Below are positions 50,671 to 61,300 of a stretch of DNA of 64,000 bases, piece by piece. A program made the translations under genes and the position numbers. Source of the stretch: Sphingomonas sp. YR710 (GTDB taxonomy: Bacteria > Pseudomonadota > Alphaproteobacteria > Sphingomonadales > Sphingomonadaceae); NCBI RefSeq assembly GCF_900101455.1, contig NZ_FMZJ01000010.1:1-64000 (forward strand). Direction: 5' to 3'. Below the pieces are notes generated by a model. That model did no database searches. It was not told the origin of the DNA and saw only the letters and a list, made by a program, of their open reading frames with translations. Each line of letters opens with the position of its first letter. The first letter of the stretch is position 1.

Positions 50671-53049
50671 ATGACCCGGATGATCCAGATCGAGCCGGTG
50701 GCAGGGATCATCATCGCGGCGATCATGGCTTTGTGGCTGGGCGCCGCGGTCGTGGCGGTTATCCTAGGCCTGCGTCGCGAGCAGGTGGCCAAGGCGCGGG
50801 CAAATGAGGTTCGGCGCCAGGCCGCGTTGCTGGAGAGCGCCCCGGCGCTGCCGATGTTCGTCAGCGCCGACGGGAAGATAAGGGGCAGTCCAAGGATCGC
50901 CGATTGGCTTGGGCTGGACGCGGTCCCGGCGACGGTCAGCGATCTCGGCGGTACGGCATCCGGCGGCATTACCGTCGTCGATGCCGAGGGGCTGATGGCC
51001 GATATCGCGGCCGCGCAGCAAGGCGGGCGGCCCTTTGCGCGTTTGCTGCACCTCTCCGGCACCGAGCGAACCTTGCTCGCGCGCGGCCGCCCTACCCCGC
51101 CTGAACTGAGCGAAGGCGTGCTGATCTGGTTGCTGGATCAGACAGAGAGCGAACTGAATCTGGCCGCACTCTCGACGGAAGCGGAACGGGTCAGCGATGC
51201 GCTGGACTCCTGCCTCGCGTTGATCGAGGCGGCACCTTTCCCGATGTGGCACCGCGGGCCCGATCTCAAGCTCGCGCTGGTCAATTCGGCTTATGTCGCG
51301 GCGGTGGAGGGAGGCAGCGCGCAGCAGGTCGTCACCCGCGGAATCGAGTTGATCGATGCTGCTGAGGGGCGCAGCCCGCAGGCGACCGCGCAACATGCGC
51401 GCGACAATGGGCGCATATCGACCCATGTCGTGCCGGTGACGCTGTCGGGGCAGCGTCGAACGATGCGCATCGTCGATGTGCCGATGGGCCAGCACGGCGT
51501 GGCGGGCTATGCCGTCGACATTCAGGAACTCGAGCAGATCCGCGGCGAGCTCGATCATTTTCAGACGGCGCAACGCGAATTGTTCGATCGCCTGTCAGCT
51601 GGCGTGGCGCAATTTTCGTCGGATCGGGCGCTGGTGTTCCACAATGCCAATTTCCTGCGTCTGTTCGCGATGAAGCCCGAGTGGCTGACCGATGCACCCG
51701 AATTCGATCGGGTGCTCGAACGGATGCGCGATACACGCAGCCTACCCGAAAGCCGCGATTTCCCGGGGTGGAAGGCGGAAAAGCGCGCCTGGTTCCATTC
51801 GGTTGATGCGATCGAGGAGAATTGGCCGCTGCCGGGTGGCCGGCATCTTCGCGTTGTCGGGCAGCCGCTGCCCAATGGCGGCCTGCTGCTGCTGTTCGAG
51901 GATCGCACCGAACAGATCCAGCTCACCAGTGCGCGCGACACGCTGCTGCGCGTCCGCACCGCGACGTTCGACAACCTGTTCGAGGCGATCGGTGTCTTTG
52001 CCGCCGACGGCCGTCTCCATAGCTGGAATACCAGGTTCCGAGAAATCTGGGGCCTGAACGAGGCCGATCTCGCCGGCAATCTGCGTGTCGATGCCCTGGT
52101 CGAGCTGGTGGGATCACACCTCGCCGATCCCTCGCATGCCCAGCTTATTCGCGATTTTGTTCGGATCGCCACAGTCGATCGCCAACAGCGCATGGGGCAT
52201 ATGGTGCTGGCGGATGGCCGGCAGTTCGATTTTGCGGCGGTGCCGATGCCCGACGGCAATGCACTGTTCACGCTGCTCGACGTGACCGCCAGCCGTGGCA
52301 TCGAGGAGGCGCTGCGCGAGCGGGCGGAAGCGCTGGAGGAAGCCGACAAGCTGAAGACCGCCTTCGTCGCCAATATGAGTTACGAGCTGCGCGTACCGCT
52401 GACCTCGATCGCCGGTTTCGCCGAATTGCTTGACGGCGGTTACGCGGGAATATTGCCGGAAACGGCGGGTGAATATGTGAAGGCGATATTGACGTCGGTG
52501 GGGCGGCTCGGATCGCTGATCGAAGATGTTCTCGATTTGACGCAGGGCGCCGCCGGTAATCTTCCGCTGGCAGAGGAACATGTCGATATCGGCGAGCTGT
52601 TGCATGCCGCCGTGCTGAAGGCCGCCGACGCCGCCACCGCCAGGCGATTGACGCTCGCCGTGGATATTCAGCCGGACATAGGGCTGATGCGCGGTGATCC
52701 GCGCCGGCTCCGCCAGATCGTCGATCATGTTCTGGCAAATGCGATTAGCCATACCGACGCGCATGGCCGGGTCGAATTGCATGCAAGCGCTGAAGGCGAT
52801 GCCGTCTCCTGGACGATATCGGACAATGGCAGTGGTATCCCTGATGATCAGCGCGCGCGCATCTTCGATCATTATCCGACTATGGATGCCGCTGAGGTGA
52901 CGGACCGTGCCGTGATCGGTATCGGCCTTCCGCTTACCCGGCAACTGGTCGAGGCGCATGGTGGCACGATTGCTCTGAATAGCGAGGTGGATAAGGGTAC
53001 GACGATCCATATCCGTTTCCATCGCCGGCTTGATGTCCACGGTTTTTGA
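50671..53049 (+). CDS. divL: DivL-like PAS-domain pseudo-histidine kinase (cell-cycle regulator)
   Basis: A 792-aa protein. An N-terminal membrane helix (GIIIAAIMALWLGAAVVAVIL) precedes several PAS-like segments (about 170-280, 300-400, 420-540; for example DNLFEAIGVFAADGRLHSWNTRF). A HisKA-type dimerisation domain and a C-terminal ATPase domain (N-box region VLANAISHTD, DNGSGIPDDQ, IGLPLTRQLVEAHGG) complete it. The position of the phospho-accepting His holds Tyr571: ANMSYELRVPLTSIAGF. Caulobacter DivL has the same His-to-Tyr exchange and controls the CckA-CtrA pathway from the cell pole. Size, architecture and position before tsaE support orthology. Confidence 0.82.
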   Translation: MTRMIQIEPVAGIIIAAIMALWLGAAVVAVILGLRREQVAKARANEVRRQAALLESAPALPMFVSADGKIRGSPRIADWLGLDAVPATVSDLGGTASGGITVVDAEGLMADIAAAQQGGRPFARLLHLSGTERTLLARGRPTPPELSEGVLIWLLDQTESELNLAALSTEAERVSDALDSCLALIEAAPFPMWHRGPDLKLALVNSAYVAAVEGGSAQQVVTRGIELIDAAEGRSPQATAQHARDNGRISTHVVPVTLSGQRRTMRIVDVPMGQHGVAGYAVDIQELEQIRGELDHFQTAQRELFDRLSAGVAQFSSDRALVFHNANFLRLFAMKPEWLTDAPEFDRVLERMRDTRSLPESRDFPGWKAEKRAWFHSVDAIEENWPLPGGRHLRVVGQPLPNGGLLLLFEDRTEQIQLTSARDTLLRVRTATFDNLFEAIGVFAADGRLHSWNTRFREIWGLNEADLAGNLRVDALVELVGSHLADPSHAQLIRDFVRIATVDRQQRMGHMVLADGRQFDFAAVPMPDGNALFTLLDVTASRGIEEALRERAEALEEADKLKTAFVANMSYELRVPLTSIAGFAELLDGGYAGILPETAGEYVKAILTSVGRLGSLIEDVLDLTQGAAGNLPLAEEHVDIGELLHAAVLKAADAATARRLTLAVDIQPDIGLMRGDPRRLRQIVDHVLANAISHTDAHGRVELHASAEGDAVSWTISDNGSGIPDDQRARIFDHYPTMDAAEVTDRAVIGIGLPLTRQLVEAHGGTIALNSEVDKGTTIHIRFHRRLDVHGF

Positions 53050-53507
53050 TGACCGCGCAGCCAATGCTCCTCTTTGGCGCGGCGGAGACCGAGGCAGTGG
53101 GCGCGGCGCTGGCCGCCTGCGTGCGGGCAGGCGATGTGATCGCCTTGTTCGGCGATCTGGGCGCCGGCAAGACGACATTGGCGCGGGGGCTGATCCGCGC
53201 GCTCGGCTTTGCGGGGGACGTTCCCAGCCCGACCTTTCCGATCGTCGTCGCTTATGATCCGCCGGACGTCTCCCTGTCTTTCATGCACGCCGATCTGTAT
53301 CGCATCGACGATCCCGACGATGCCGAGGAACTGGGTCTGGACGATGCACGCGCGCATGGTGTGTTGCTGATCGAATGGCCCGAGCGGCTGGGCGCCCGAC
53401 TGTGGCCCGATGCGCTCGTCCTGCGGATCGAACGCGATGGCGACGATCGACGGCGCTTGACTTGGGAAATGCCCGCGGCATGGGAGGGGCGATGGCCACC
53501 CAGATGA
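53049..53507 (+). CDS. tsaE: tRNA threonylcarbamoyladenosine biosynthesis ATPase TsaE
   Basis: A 152-aa P-loop protein with Walker A GDLGAGKTTLARG, SPTFPIVVAYDP and HADLYRIDDPDDAEELGLDDA, then LIEWPERLG. It cycles the TsaBD complex that forms t6A37 on ANN-decoding tRNAs. ATG 53049 overlaps the divL stop (TGATG). Its end overlaps the kinase gene amgK by 16 nt. Confidence 0.94.
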   Translation: MTAQPMLLFGAAETEAVGAALAACVRAGDVIALFGDLGAGKTTLARGLIRALGFAGDVPSPTFPIVVAYDPPDVSLSFMHADLYRIDDPDDAEELGLDDARAHGVLLIEWPERLGARLWPDALVLRIERDGDDRRRLTWEMPAAWEGRWPPR

Positions 53508-54463
53508 TTCCGCCCGCCGCGGCGCCCGCCTTCCTTGCCGCCGCCGGCTGGCCGGATGCGGACATCGTTCCGCTCGCTGGCGATGCCAGCTTCCGCCGCT
53601 ATTTCCGCATCCGTCGCGATGGACGGACGGCGGTGCTGATGGATGCACCCCCCGAACATGAGGATAGCCGACCGTTCCTCAAGGTGGCACGCCACCTCTC
53701 GGATATCGGATTTCGTGCGCCGCGCGTCCTGGCCGAGGATCTGGGTGCCGGCCTGATCCTGCTCGAGGATTTCGGCGACGCGCGCATGAAGGAGGTCATC
53801 GAGGGCCGCCCCGCGGCCGAGGCGGAGATCTATGCGCAGGCGATCGATCTGCTCGTCGATCTGCACGCCGCCGCCGCTGGCGATCTGCCGTCCTATGACA
53901 TGGCGGTCTATCAACGCGAAGCCGGCCTGTTTCCCGAATGGTACGCGCCCGCAGTCGGCCTTGCGGTCGATACGCCGTCCTACGAACAGGCCTGGGCCGC
54001 GGTGCTGGCGCCGATCGCGGATGACCGGTCGGTTTCGGTGCTGCGCGATTATCATGCCGAAAATATCATGCTGCTGGGCGATGCGACGCTCGGCCTGCTC
54101 GACTTCCAGGACGCGCTGGCCGGGCATCCCGGCTATGATCTTGTGTCGCTGCTGCAGGACGCTCGGCGCGATGTGGCACCCGAACTCGAGGCGGCTATGA
54201 TCAATCGTTACGCCGCCCGCCGGCCGTTCGACATGGCCGCTTATGCGGTGCTCGGCGCGCAGCGCAACGCGAAGATCCTGGGCATCTTCACCCGTCTGTG
54301 GAAGCGCGACGGCAAGCCGCGTTACCTTCGGTTTCAGCCGCGGGTCTGGGCTTATCTGGAGCGCGATCTCGCGCATCCGGCGCTGGCGCCGGTGGCTGCC
54401 TGGTTCGATCGCAACATACCGGTGGCCGCACGCGCCGCCGCCTGGGAAAAGCTGCCCGCATGA
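53492..54463 (+). CDS. amgK: N-acetylmuramate/N-acetylglucosamine kinase AmgK
   Basis: A 323-aa protein of the aminoglycoside-phosphotransferase fold. GDASFRRYFRIRRDGRTAVLMDAPPEHEDSRPF forms the nucleotide-binding lobe. The catalytic loop is VLRDYHAENIMLL (Asp, Asn) and the metal site is GLLDFQDALAGHPGYDLVSLL. The pairing with a nucleotidyltransferase after a 4-nt overlap matches AmgK-MurU, which recycle cell-wall sugars to UDP-MurNAc, bypassing MurA and fosfomycin. ATG 53492 with gggagggg upstream. Confidence 0.87.
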   Translation: MATQMIPPAAAPAFLAAAGWPDADIVPLAGDASFRRYFRIRRDGRTAVLMDAPPEHEDSRPFLKVARHLSDIGFRAPRVLAEDLGAGLILLEDFGDARMKEVIEGRPAAEAEIYAQAIDLLVDLHAAAAGDLPSYDMAVYQREAGLFPEWYAPAVGLAVDTPSYEQAWAAVLAPIADDRSVSVLRDYHAENIMLLGDATLGLLDFQDALAGHPGYDLVSLLQDARRDVAPELEAAMINRYAARRPFDMAAYAVLGAQRNAKILGIFTRLWKRDGKPRYLRFQPRVWAYLERDLAHPALAPVAAWFDRNIPVAARAAAWEKLPA

Positions 54464-55221
54464 GCCGATATGCCAAGCCCTTGTCGCTGCGCCCCAACCC
54501 CGGCAACCCGCCGGTCGGCACCGCGATGGTGCTCGCCGCCGGTCTCGGCAAGCGCATGCGCCCGCTGACCGCCACCCGCCCCAAGCCGTTGGTGGAGGTG
54601 GCGGGGCAATCGCTGCTCGATCACGTGCTCGATCGGCTTCGCGCGGCCGGCATACCGCGGGTGATCGTCAACGTCCATTATCTCGCCGACGCGCTGGAGG
54701 CGCATCTCAAGCGCAAGGCAAAGGATCTCGATATCGCGATTTCGGACGAGCGCAGCCTGCTGCTCGAAACCGGTGGCGGGGTTGCGAAGGCGCTGCCGCT
54801 GATCGGCGACGATCCCTTCCTGGTCGCGAACAGCGATAATCTGTGGGTCGACGGGCCGGTCGACGCGATCCGCCTGCTTGCCAATCGCTGGGACGATGCG
54901 GCGATGGACGCATTGCTGCTGATGATCCCGCTCGCCCGCGCCAATTGCCATAAGGGCCAGGGCGATTTCCACATGGATCCCAGCGGGGTCATCGCGCGCC
55001 GGCGCCCGGGCAAGGTTGCGCCGTTTGTTTTCACCGGCGTGCAGCTCGTGTCGCGACGGCTGTTCGCCGATGCGCCGGAGGGGCCCTTTTCGTTCAACCT
55101 GCTCTGGGATCGCGCGATCGCGGCCGGCCGGGCGTTCGGGGTCGTCCATCAGGGATTGTGGTTCGATGTCGGTACGCCGCCGGCGATCGCGCAGACCGAA
55201 GCCTTGCTGAGCTACGGATAA
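54460..55221 (+). CDS. murU: N-acetylmuramate alpha-1-phosphate uridylyltransferase MurU
   Basis: A 253-aa nucleotidyltransferase with signature AMVLAAGLGKRMRPLTATRPKPLVEVAGQSLLDHVLDRL, metal-binding Asp in LVANSDNLWVDGP and GTPPAIAQTEALL at the end. Shorter than GlmU/GalU, lacking the beta-helix domain, as MurU is. It makes UDP-MurNAc from the AmgK product. Overlaps amgK by 4 nt. Confidence 0.87.
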   Translation: MSRYAKPLSLRPNPGNPPVGTAMVLAAGLGKRMRPLTATRPKPLVEVAGQSLLDHVLDRLRAAGIPRVIVNVHYLADALEAHLKRKAKDLDIAISDERSLLLETGGGVAKALPLIGDDPFLVANSDNLWVDGPVDAIRLLANRWDDAAMDALLLMIPLARANCHKGQGDFHMDPSGVIARRRPGKVAPFVFTGVQLVSRRLFADAPEGPFSFNLLWDRAIAAGRAFGVVHQGLWFDVGTPPAIAQTEALLSYG

Positions 55222-55262
55222 TATCCCTCGCCGATGATCGGTCAGGACCCTAGACCGTCATC

Positions 55263-58229
55263 ATGACGCCTTCGGTTTTCACGATCCCGCCCCACCGGGC
55301 CTTTGCCGATGCGCTCGCCGCCGGGTTGATCGCCAGCCATGGCGGCGATCCGCTCGCGCTCGCCCGTGGCACGATCCTGATCCCGAACAACCGCGCCGCG
55401 CGGGCGATCACCGATGCCTTCGTGCGCCGCGCCGAAGGCGGGTTGCTGCTCCCGCGACTGGTGGCAATCGGCGATCTCGATCTCGATGAAAGGCTCGGCG
55501 CGATGCTCGATCCGATGGCCGATACCGAGGACGCCGATCCGATCCCGCCCGCCATCGATTCGGTCGAGCGGCAGATGCTGCTCGCGCGCTTCGTCGGGGA
55601 AGCGCGCGCCGCCGCCGGTGATCCGGTCGATGCCGGGGAGGCGATCCGCCTGGCCGGCGATCTGGCGGCGACGCTCGATCAGTTGCTGGTCGAAGGTGTC
55701 GCGCCATCGCGTCTCGGCGAGGCGGTATCCGTGCCCGAGCTTTCCGCGCATTGGCAGGCGTCGCTGGCGATCCTCGATACGATCCTGACCCGCTGGCCGG
55801 CCGAACTGGCTTTGCGCGGCCGGATCGACGCGGCGGACCGGCGCAATCGCCTGCTCGATCGTGTTGTCCGCCGCTGGCGCGCTCAGCCGCCGGCAGGGTT
55901 CATTGTTGCGGCCGGTATCACCGCGACCTCGCCTGCCGTTGCGCGCCTGCTCGGCGTCGTTGCCCGCCTGCCGGGCGCTATGGTCGTGCTGCCCGGGGTC
56001 GACATCGTCTCGCCATCTGCGGAATGGGATGCGCTCGGTCCGCACGAACCGCCGCAGGACGGCATGGCCGCGCGGCGATCGATCGAAACCCACCCGCAGT
56101 TTCAGCTGAAGCTGCTGCTTGACCGGATGGGGGTTGGCCGCGCCGAAATTCAGCGCTGGCAGTGGGGCGGCGGACAGGGCCGCGATGCTCGGCCGGTGCG
56201 GACGCGGGCGATCGCCAATGCGCTGGCACCGGCCGAGTTCACCAACAAGTGGCAGGATCTCAAGCCGGTCGAGCGGCGTGCGAGCGGGATCCGTGCGATC
56301 GAACTGGCGACACCGGCGGAGGAGGCGCAGACGATCGCGCTCGCGCTGCGTCAGGCGATCGAGACGCCGGGCCGCACGGCGGCGTTGGTGACGCCCGATC
56401 GCACGCTGGCGCGGCGGGTCGCGGCGCATCTCGCGCGCTGGAACATCGTGGCGGACGACAGCGCCGGCACGCCATTGTCGCTGATGCCGGCCGGCACGCT
56501 GCTGCTGGGGATCGCCGAATCCGCCGCCGAATCCTTCGCGCCCGTGCCGCTGCTGGCGCTTCTCAAGCATCCGCTGGTGCGCCGTGGCCCGGCCCGCGGG
56601 GCGTGGCTCGATGGCGTTCGGCTGCTCGATCGCGCGCTGCGCGGGCCGCGCCCGCCGGCCGGACTCGACGGCATCAGCCGCTATCTTGCGGATGGCGATC
56701 GCCACGCGCAGCGCGCCCGGGCGCCGGCGCAAAGCTGGTGGGGCGAAGTGCGCGAATTGCTGGCGCCGCTGGAGCAATTCTATTCGTCGGCGGGAGATCT
56801 GGGCGCGCTGCTTGCCGCGATCCGCGAAGCCGCGACCCTGCTCGCGGGCGATGCCGCCTGGTCCGGACCCGATGGTCGCGGTGCGGCGGATCTGCTTGCC
56901 GATCTCGAATCGTCCGCACCGCTCGGTCCGCCCACGTGCGAGCCGGCGGCTCTGGCGCCGATCCTGCGCCGGATGATGGACAGGGTTGCGATCCGGCCGC
57001 CGCAGGGCGGGCATCCCCGCCTCTCGATCTGGGGTCTGCTCGAGGCGCGGCTGCAGCATGCCGATCTGATGGTGTTGGGCGGGCTCAACGAAGGCATCTG
57101 GCCGGCGGCGCCCAGCCCCGATCCGTGGCTCGCGCCGCGCGTCCGCGCCGAGCTTGGCCTGCCTGGCCTCGATCGGCGCATCGGATTGTCGGCGCACGAT
57201 CTTGCGATGGCGCTGGGCGCGCGGGATGTGATCATCACCCGCGCCCGGCGCGATGATCGCGCGCCCACCATCGCCTCGCGCTTCTGGCTGCGGTTCGAGG
57301 CAATGACCGGTGGGATGACGCGCGAACATCGGCTGAAAGGCTGGGCATCGGCGCTTGACCGCCCGATGGACTATATGCCGGCGGCCCGCCCGGCCCCGAG
57401 CCCCCCGGTTGCCGATCGCCCGACCCGGATCGCCGTCACCAAGCTCGACCGGCTCAAGGCCGATCCGTTCGCTTTCTATGCCGATACGATGCTCCATCTC
57501 TATCCGATGGACGCGGTCGACGCCGATCCCAGCCCCGCGTGGCGGGGCAGCGCGGTTCATGCGGTGTTCGAGGCGTGGATGAAGGAGGATGGCTGCGATC
57601 CCGATCGCCTGCTGTCGCGCGCGCATCGCCTGCTCGACGATATGGCGGCGCATGTCGTGATGAAGGCGCTGTGGGAGCCGCGGCTGATCGAGGCGCTCGA
57701 ATGGGTCGCGGCGCGGATGCGCGAGCTGCAGGCCGAGGGGCGCCGGCCGATCGCCGCCGAGATCGAAGGGCGTACCGATATTGCCGGGATCATCCTCACC
57801 GGCAAGGTCGACCGTATCGATCGGATGGCCGACGGGAGCCTCGCGATCGTCGATTACAAGACCGGCGTTCCGCCCAGCGCCGCGCAGGTCGAGGCCGGCT
57901 ATTCGATGCAGCTTGGACTGCTCGGGCTGATCGCGGAGAAGCATGGCTTCAAGGATATCGACGGGCTGCCGACCGCCTTCGAATATTGGTCGCTCGGCCG
58001 CTCGCGCGATGGCCGGCTCGGCTATGATGCGAGCCCGGTGGGCAAGAAGGATGGCGTCGCGGCGGCGGACTTCACGGCGCTGTCTGCGCGCGTGCTCACC
58101 GAGGCGGTCGAAAAATGGCTGACCGGATCGGCGCCGTTTACCGCCAAACTGATCGCGGACTATGCGCCTTATGCGGACTACGACCAGTTGATGCGGCTCG
58201 ACGAATGGTATGGCCGCGCCGATGGCTGA
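55263..58229 (+). CDS. addB: Double-strand break repair protein AddB
   Basis: A 988-aa protein, alphaproteobacterial AddB type. The N-terminal helicase-like half has LIPNNRAARAITDAFVRR as a degenerate nucleotide-binding region. The middle has ALLKHPLVRRG and LSIWGLLEARLQHADLMVLGGLNEGIWP. The C-terminal PD-(D/E)xK nuclease has GKVDRIDRMADGSLAIVDYKTG with the catalytic Asp and Lys. With AddA it processes DNA ends for RecA. The ATG at 55263 is 41 bp after murU. Confidence 0.92.
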   Translation: MTPSVFTIPPHRAFADALAAGLIASHGGDPLALARGTILIPNNRAARAITDAFVRRAEGGLLLPRLVAIGDLDLDERLGAMLDPMADTEDADPIPPAIDSVERQMLLARFVGEARAAAGDPVDAGEAIRLAGDLAATLDQLLVEGVAPSRLGEAVSVPELSAHWQASLAILDTILTRWPAELALRGRIDAADRRNRLLDRVVRRWRAQPPAGFIVAAGITATSPAVARLLGVVARLPGAMVVLPGVDIVSPSAEWDALGPHEPPQDGMAARRSIETHPQFQLKLLLDRMGVGRAEIQRWQWGGGQGRDARPVRTRAIANALAPAEFTNKWQDLKPVERRASGIRAIELATPAEEAQTIALALRQAIETPGRTAALVTPDRTLARRVAAHLARWNIVADDSAGTPLSLMPAGTLLLGIAESAAESFAPVPLLALLKHPLVRRGPARGAWLDGVRLLDRALRGPRPPAGLDGISRYLADGDRHAQRARAPAQSWWGEVRELLAPLEQFYSSAGDLGALLAAIREAATLLAGDAAWSGPDGRGAADLLADLESSAPLGPPTCEPAALAPILRRMMDRVAIRPPQGGHPRLSIWGLLEARLQHADLMVLGGLNEGIWPAAPSPDPWLAPRVRAELGLPGLDRRIGLSAHDLAMALGARDVIITRARRDDRAPTIASRFWLRFEAMTGGMTREHRLKGWASALDRPMDYMPAARPAPSPPVADRPTRIAVTKLDRLKADPFAFYADTMLHLYPMDAVDADPSPAWRGSAVHAVFEAWMKEDGCDPDRLLSRAHRLLDDMAAHVVMKALWEPRLIEALEWVAARMRELQAEGRRPIAAEIEGRTDIAGIILTGKVDRIDRMADGSLAIVDYKTGVPPSAAQVEAGYSMQLGLLGLIAEKHGFKDIDGLPTAFEYWSLGRSRDGRLGYDASPVGKKDGVAAADFTALSARVLTEAVEKWLTGSAPFTAKLIADYAPYADYDQLMRLDEWYGRADG

Positions 58230-58244
58230 GCGTCTTTTTCATTG

Positions 58245-58376
58245 CTCCCCGAGCTTGCTCGGGGAGGGGGACCGCTCGAAGAGCGGTGGAGGGACATGCG
58301 GAACCGCTTCGCAAACCCCTCCGTCAGCGCTTCGCGCTGCCACATCCCCGAGCAAGCTCGGGGATGGATGGGGAGG
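58245..58376 (+). repeat. Composite palindromic repeat, copy C1 (between addB and addA)
   Basis: It starts ctccccgagcttgctcgggg and ends ccccgagcaagctcgggg followed by atggatggggagg, with a core containing cccctccgtcagcgcttcgc. An inverted copy lies at 62208-62340. The ggggagga at its right end lies just before the addA ATG and can serve as its ribosome-binding site. Confidence 0.82.
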
Positions 58377-58381
58377 ACCGC

Positions 58382-61300
58382 ATGGCTAACCGTCTCAAGC
58401 GCCTCATTCCGCTCAAGGGCGAGCAGCTTGCCGCGTCCAACCCCGATGACCTCGTCTGGCTTTCGGCATCGGCCGGCACCGGCAAGACGCATGTGCTGAC
58501 CGCGCGCGTGTTGCGGCTGCTGCTCGATGGTGTGCGCCCCGAAACGATCCTGTGTCTCACCTTCACCAAGGCGGGGGCCGCCGAAATGGCGGATCGCATC
58601 CATGCGCGTCTGGCGCATTGGGCGCGGCTCGATGACAAAAGGCTGCGCAGCGACCTGCTCAGCCTCAGCGATCGCGCGCCCGAGGACGACAAGGTCGCCG
58701 AGGCGCGCCGGCTGTTCGCGCGCGTGCTCGACGCACCGGGCGGCGGTCTGCGGATCCAGACGATCCATGCCTTCTGCCAGACCCTGCTCGCCGGATTTCC
58801 CGACGAAGCGGGGCTCGTGCCCGGCTTTCGCCCGCTTGAAGGGCGGGAGGAGGTGGCGCTGGCACGACGCACTTTGGCCGAGATGCTGGCGTCGGCGGAG
58901 CGCGGGGGCGATCTGCCGCTGATCCGCGACGTGCAGGCGCTCAGCCGGCGGCTCGGCGAGCAGAAGGCCGAAAGCTATCTGATGGCCTGCGCCCGCGCGC
59001 CCGATGCGATGGCGGCGCTGGGCGTGCGCGAGGGGATAGAGCCGCGGCTGAAAATGGCGCTCGGCGTGCCGCTTGGCGATGTCGAAGCTGTGATCGAGGC
59101 CGGCTGCGCCGACGATGCGTTCGATCTCGCCTGCCTGCGTGCGATCGCCACCGCCAATGCGGCATGGGGCACGAAGACCGGGCTGGCCGATGCCGATCGC
59201 GCGGTCGCCTTCCTGCTGGCGTCGCCGTCGGCGCGCGCGGCGATGCTCGACGACATCATCGGGCTCGCGCTGACCAAGGCGGGCGAGCCGCGCAAATATT
59301 CGCAGAAGCTGATCGATGCCGAGCCGCTTTATGCCGATCATTGCGGCCGGCTTGCGGCCAGCGTTCGGCATCTCACCGGGTTGCGCCTGCGCGCGGCGCT
59401 TGCGATCGTGCTGGCGGCCGGGTTGCGGGCCGGGCAGACCTATGCCGCGGCCTATGCTTCGGCCAAACGCACCGCCGGTGTCGTCGATTTCGACGATCTG
59501 ATCCGCAAGACGGTTGCTTTGCTCGATACGCCGGGCATGGGTGACTGGGTTCGCTACAAGCTCGATCAGGCGACCGATCATATCCTCGTCGATGAGGCGC
59601 AGGATACCAACGTCAATCAATGGTCGATCGTCGCCGCGCTCGCCGCCGAATATTTCGCGGGTGAAGGCGCGCGTGGCTGGGCCAACCGCACGATTTTCAC
59701 CGTCGGCGATTTCAAGCAGGCTATCTTCGGCTTCCAGGGCACCGATCCGGCGGCGTTCAGCGCCGCCCGCATCGGTTTCGGCCGCAAGGCCGAGGAAGGC
59801 GGGCGCGAATTTCTTGATCTCTCGCTCGATCGCAGCTTCCGTTCGACACCGCCGATCCTCGAGCTGGTCGACCAGATCATCACCGATCTCGGCGGCGAGC
59901 AGCTGGGGCTGGACATCTATCCGGAACCGCATCTGAGCGCGCGCGCGCATTTGCCGGGCACCGTCACCTTGTGGAAGCCGCTGTCGATCTTGGCCAGCGA
60001 TGATGGCGAGGATGCGGGCGAAGAAGGCTGGATCGACGATGCCACGCGCATCTACGCCACCCGGCTGGCGCGACAGATCCGGCAGTGGCTCGATGCACGG
60101 CTGTGGCTCGCGGGCAAGGGCCGCGCGCTGCGGCCCGAGGACATATTGATCCTCGTGCGCCGCCGCGCCGGGCTCGCCTCGCTGATCGTCGCGCGGCTGC
60201 ATGCCGAGGGGGTGCCGGTCGCCGGCGTCGATCGGCTGCGGCTGACCGCGCCGCTGGCGGTCCGCGATCTGCTGGCGGCGATCCGCTTCGCGGTCCAGCG
60301 CGAGGATGATCTGAGCCTCGCGTCGCTGCTGGTTTCGCCCTTATTTGGTTGGAGCCAGGACGATCTCTACCGCGTCGGCTTCGGCCGCAAGGGCAGCCTG
60401 ATCGATGCGATCCGGGCGAGCGGCGTTCATGCCGACACGCTCGCCGGGCTGGATGACATATTGGGCCGCGCCGATTTCACGACGCCCTATCGCTTCCTCG
60501 AACATATCCTCACCGGTCCGCTCCAGGGCCGCCACAAGCTGCTGCGCCGGCTGGGGCAGGAGGCGCGCGATCCGATTGAGGAATTGCTCAACGCCGCGCT
60601 CCAGTTCGAATCGGGGGTGACGGCCTCGCTGCAGCGCTTCCTCGACTGGTTCGATCGCGGCGACGTCGAGATCACCCGCGATCCCTCCGCACCGATGGAT
60701 GCGGTGCGGGTGATGACGGTGCACGGCTCGAAAGGATTGCAGGCGCCTCTGGTGATCCTCGCCGATGCGACCGGCAATCCCGATGCCAATCCCGGATCGA
60801 CCTTGCGCTGGCAGGTTGCCGATGGCGAGCCGGCCGTGCCGATCTTCCGCCCCAAAAAGGCCGAGATGGTCGAGGAACTGCGTCGCGATGCCGACATCGC
60901 CGAGGCCCGCGAGAAGCAGGAACATTGGCGCCTGCTCTATGTCGCGCTCACCCGCGCCGAAGAGCATCTCGTCATTGGCGGCCCGCTGGGCGTGCGTGCC
61001 AAAGGCGTGCCGCCGGCATCGAGCTGGTATCAGGCCGTCGAGAACGCGATGGCGGCGCTTGGATGCGAAGCGGCAGACGACGATATCTGGGAGGAGGCCC
61101 GGCATTTTCATGGCCGCGACCGGGTTGTCGCGGTCGAACGCATCACCGCCCGTCCGCCGCAAGCGCCGATCCTGATCGCGGAGCCCGACTGGTTGCGCAG
61201 GCCGGCGCCGATCGAGGCGCGCCCGCCGCGCCCGCTCGCACCTTCATCGCTCGGAACCGATGACGTCGCCGATCCGCCGCCCGGCCCGGCGATGCGCGAG

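Noticed and set aside
52381-52383. Tyr codon at the kinase H-box as a possible sequencing error or gene decay
   Set aside because: The exchange matches the known DivL pattern, the frame is intact over 792 codons, and the genomic context agrees, so it is treated as real.
55242-57944. A 900-codon open frame on the minus strand across addB
   Set aside because: It is fully antisense to a clearly conserved AddB gene. High GC leaves few stop codons in the opposite frames, and its translation is Arg/Pro/Asp/Gln-rich without domain signals.
58178-60202. A 674-codon minus-strand open frame across addA
   Set aside because: Antisense shadow of the helicase gene with no recognisable motif; composition typical of reversed GC-rich coding DNA.
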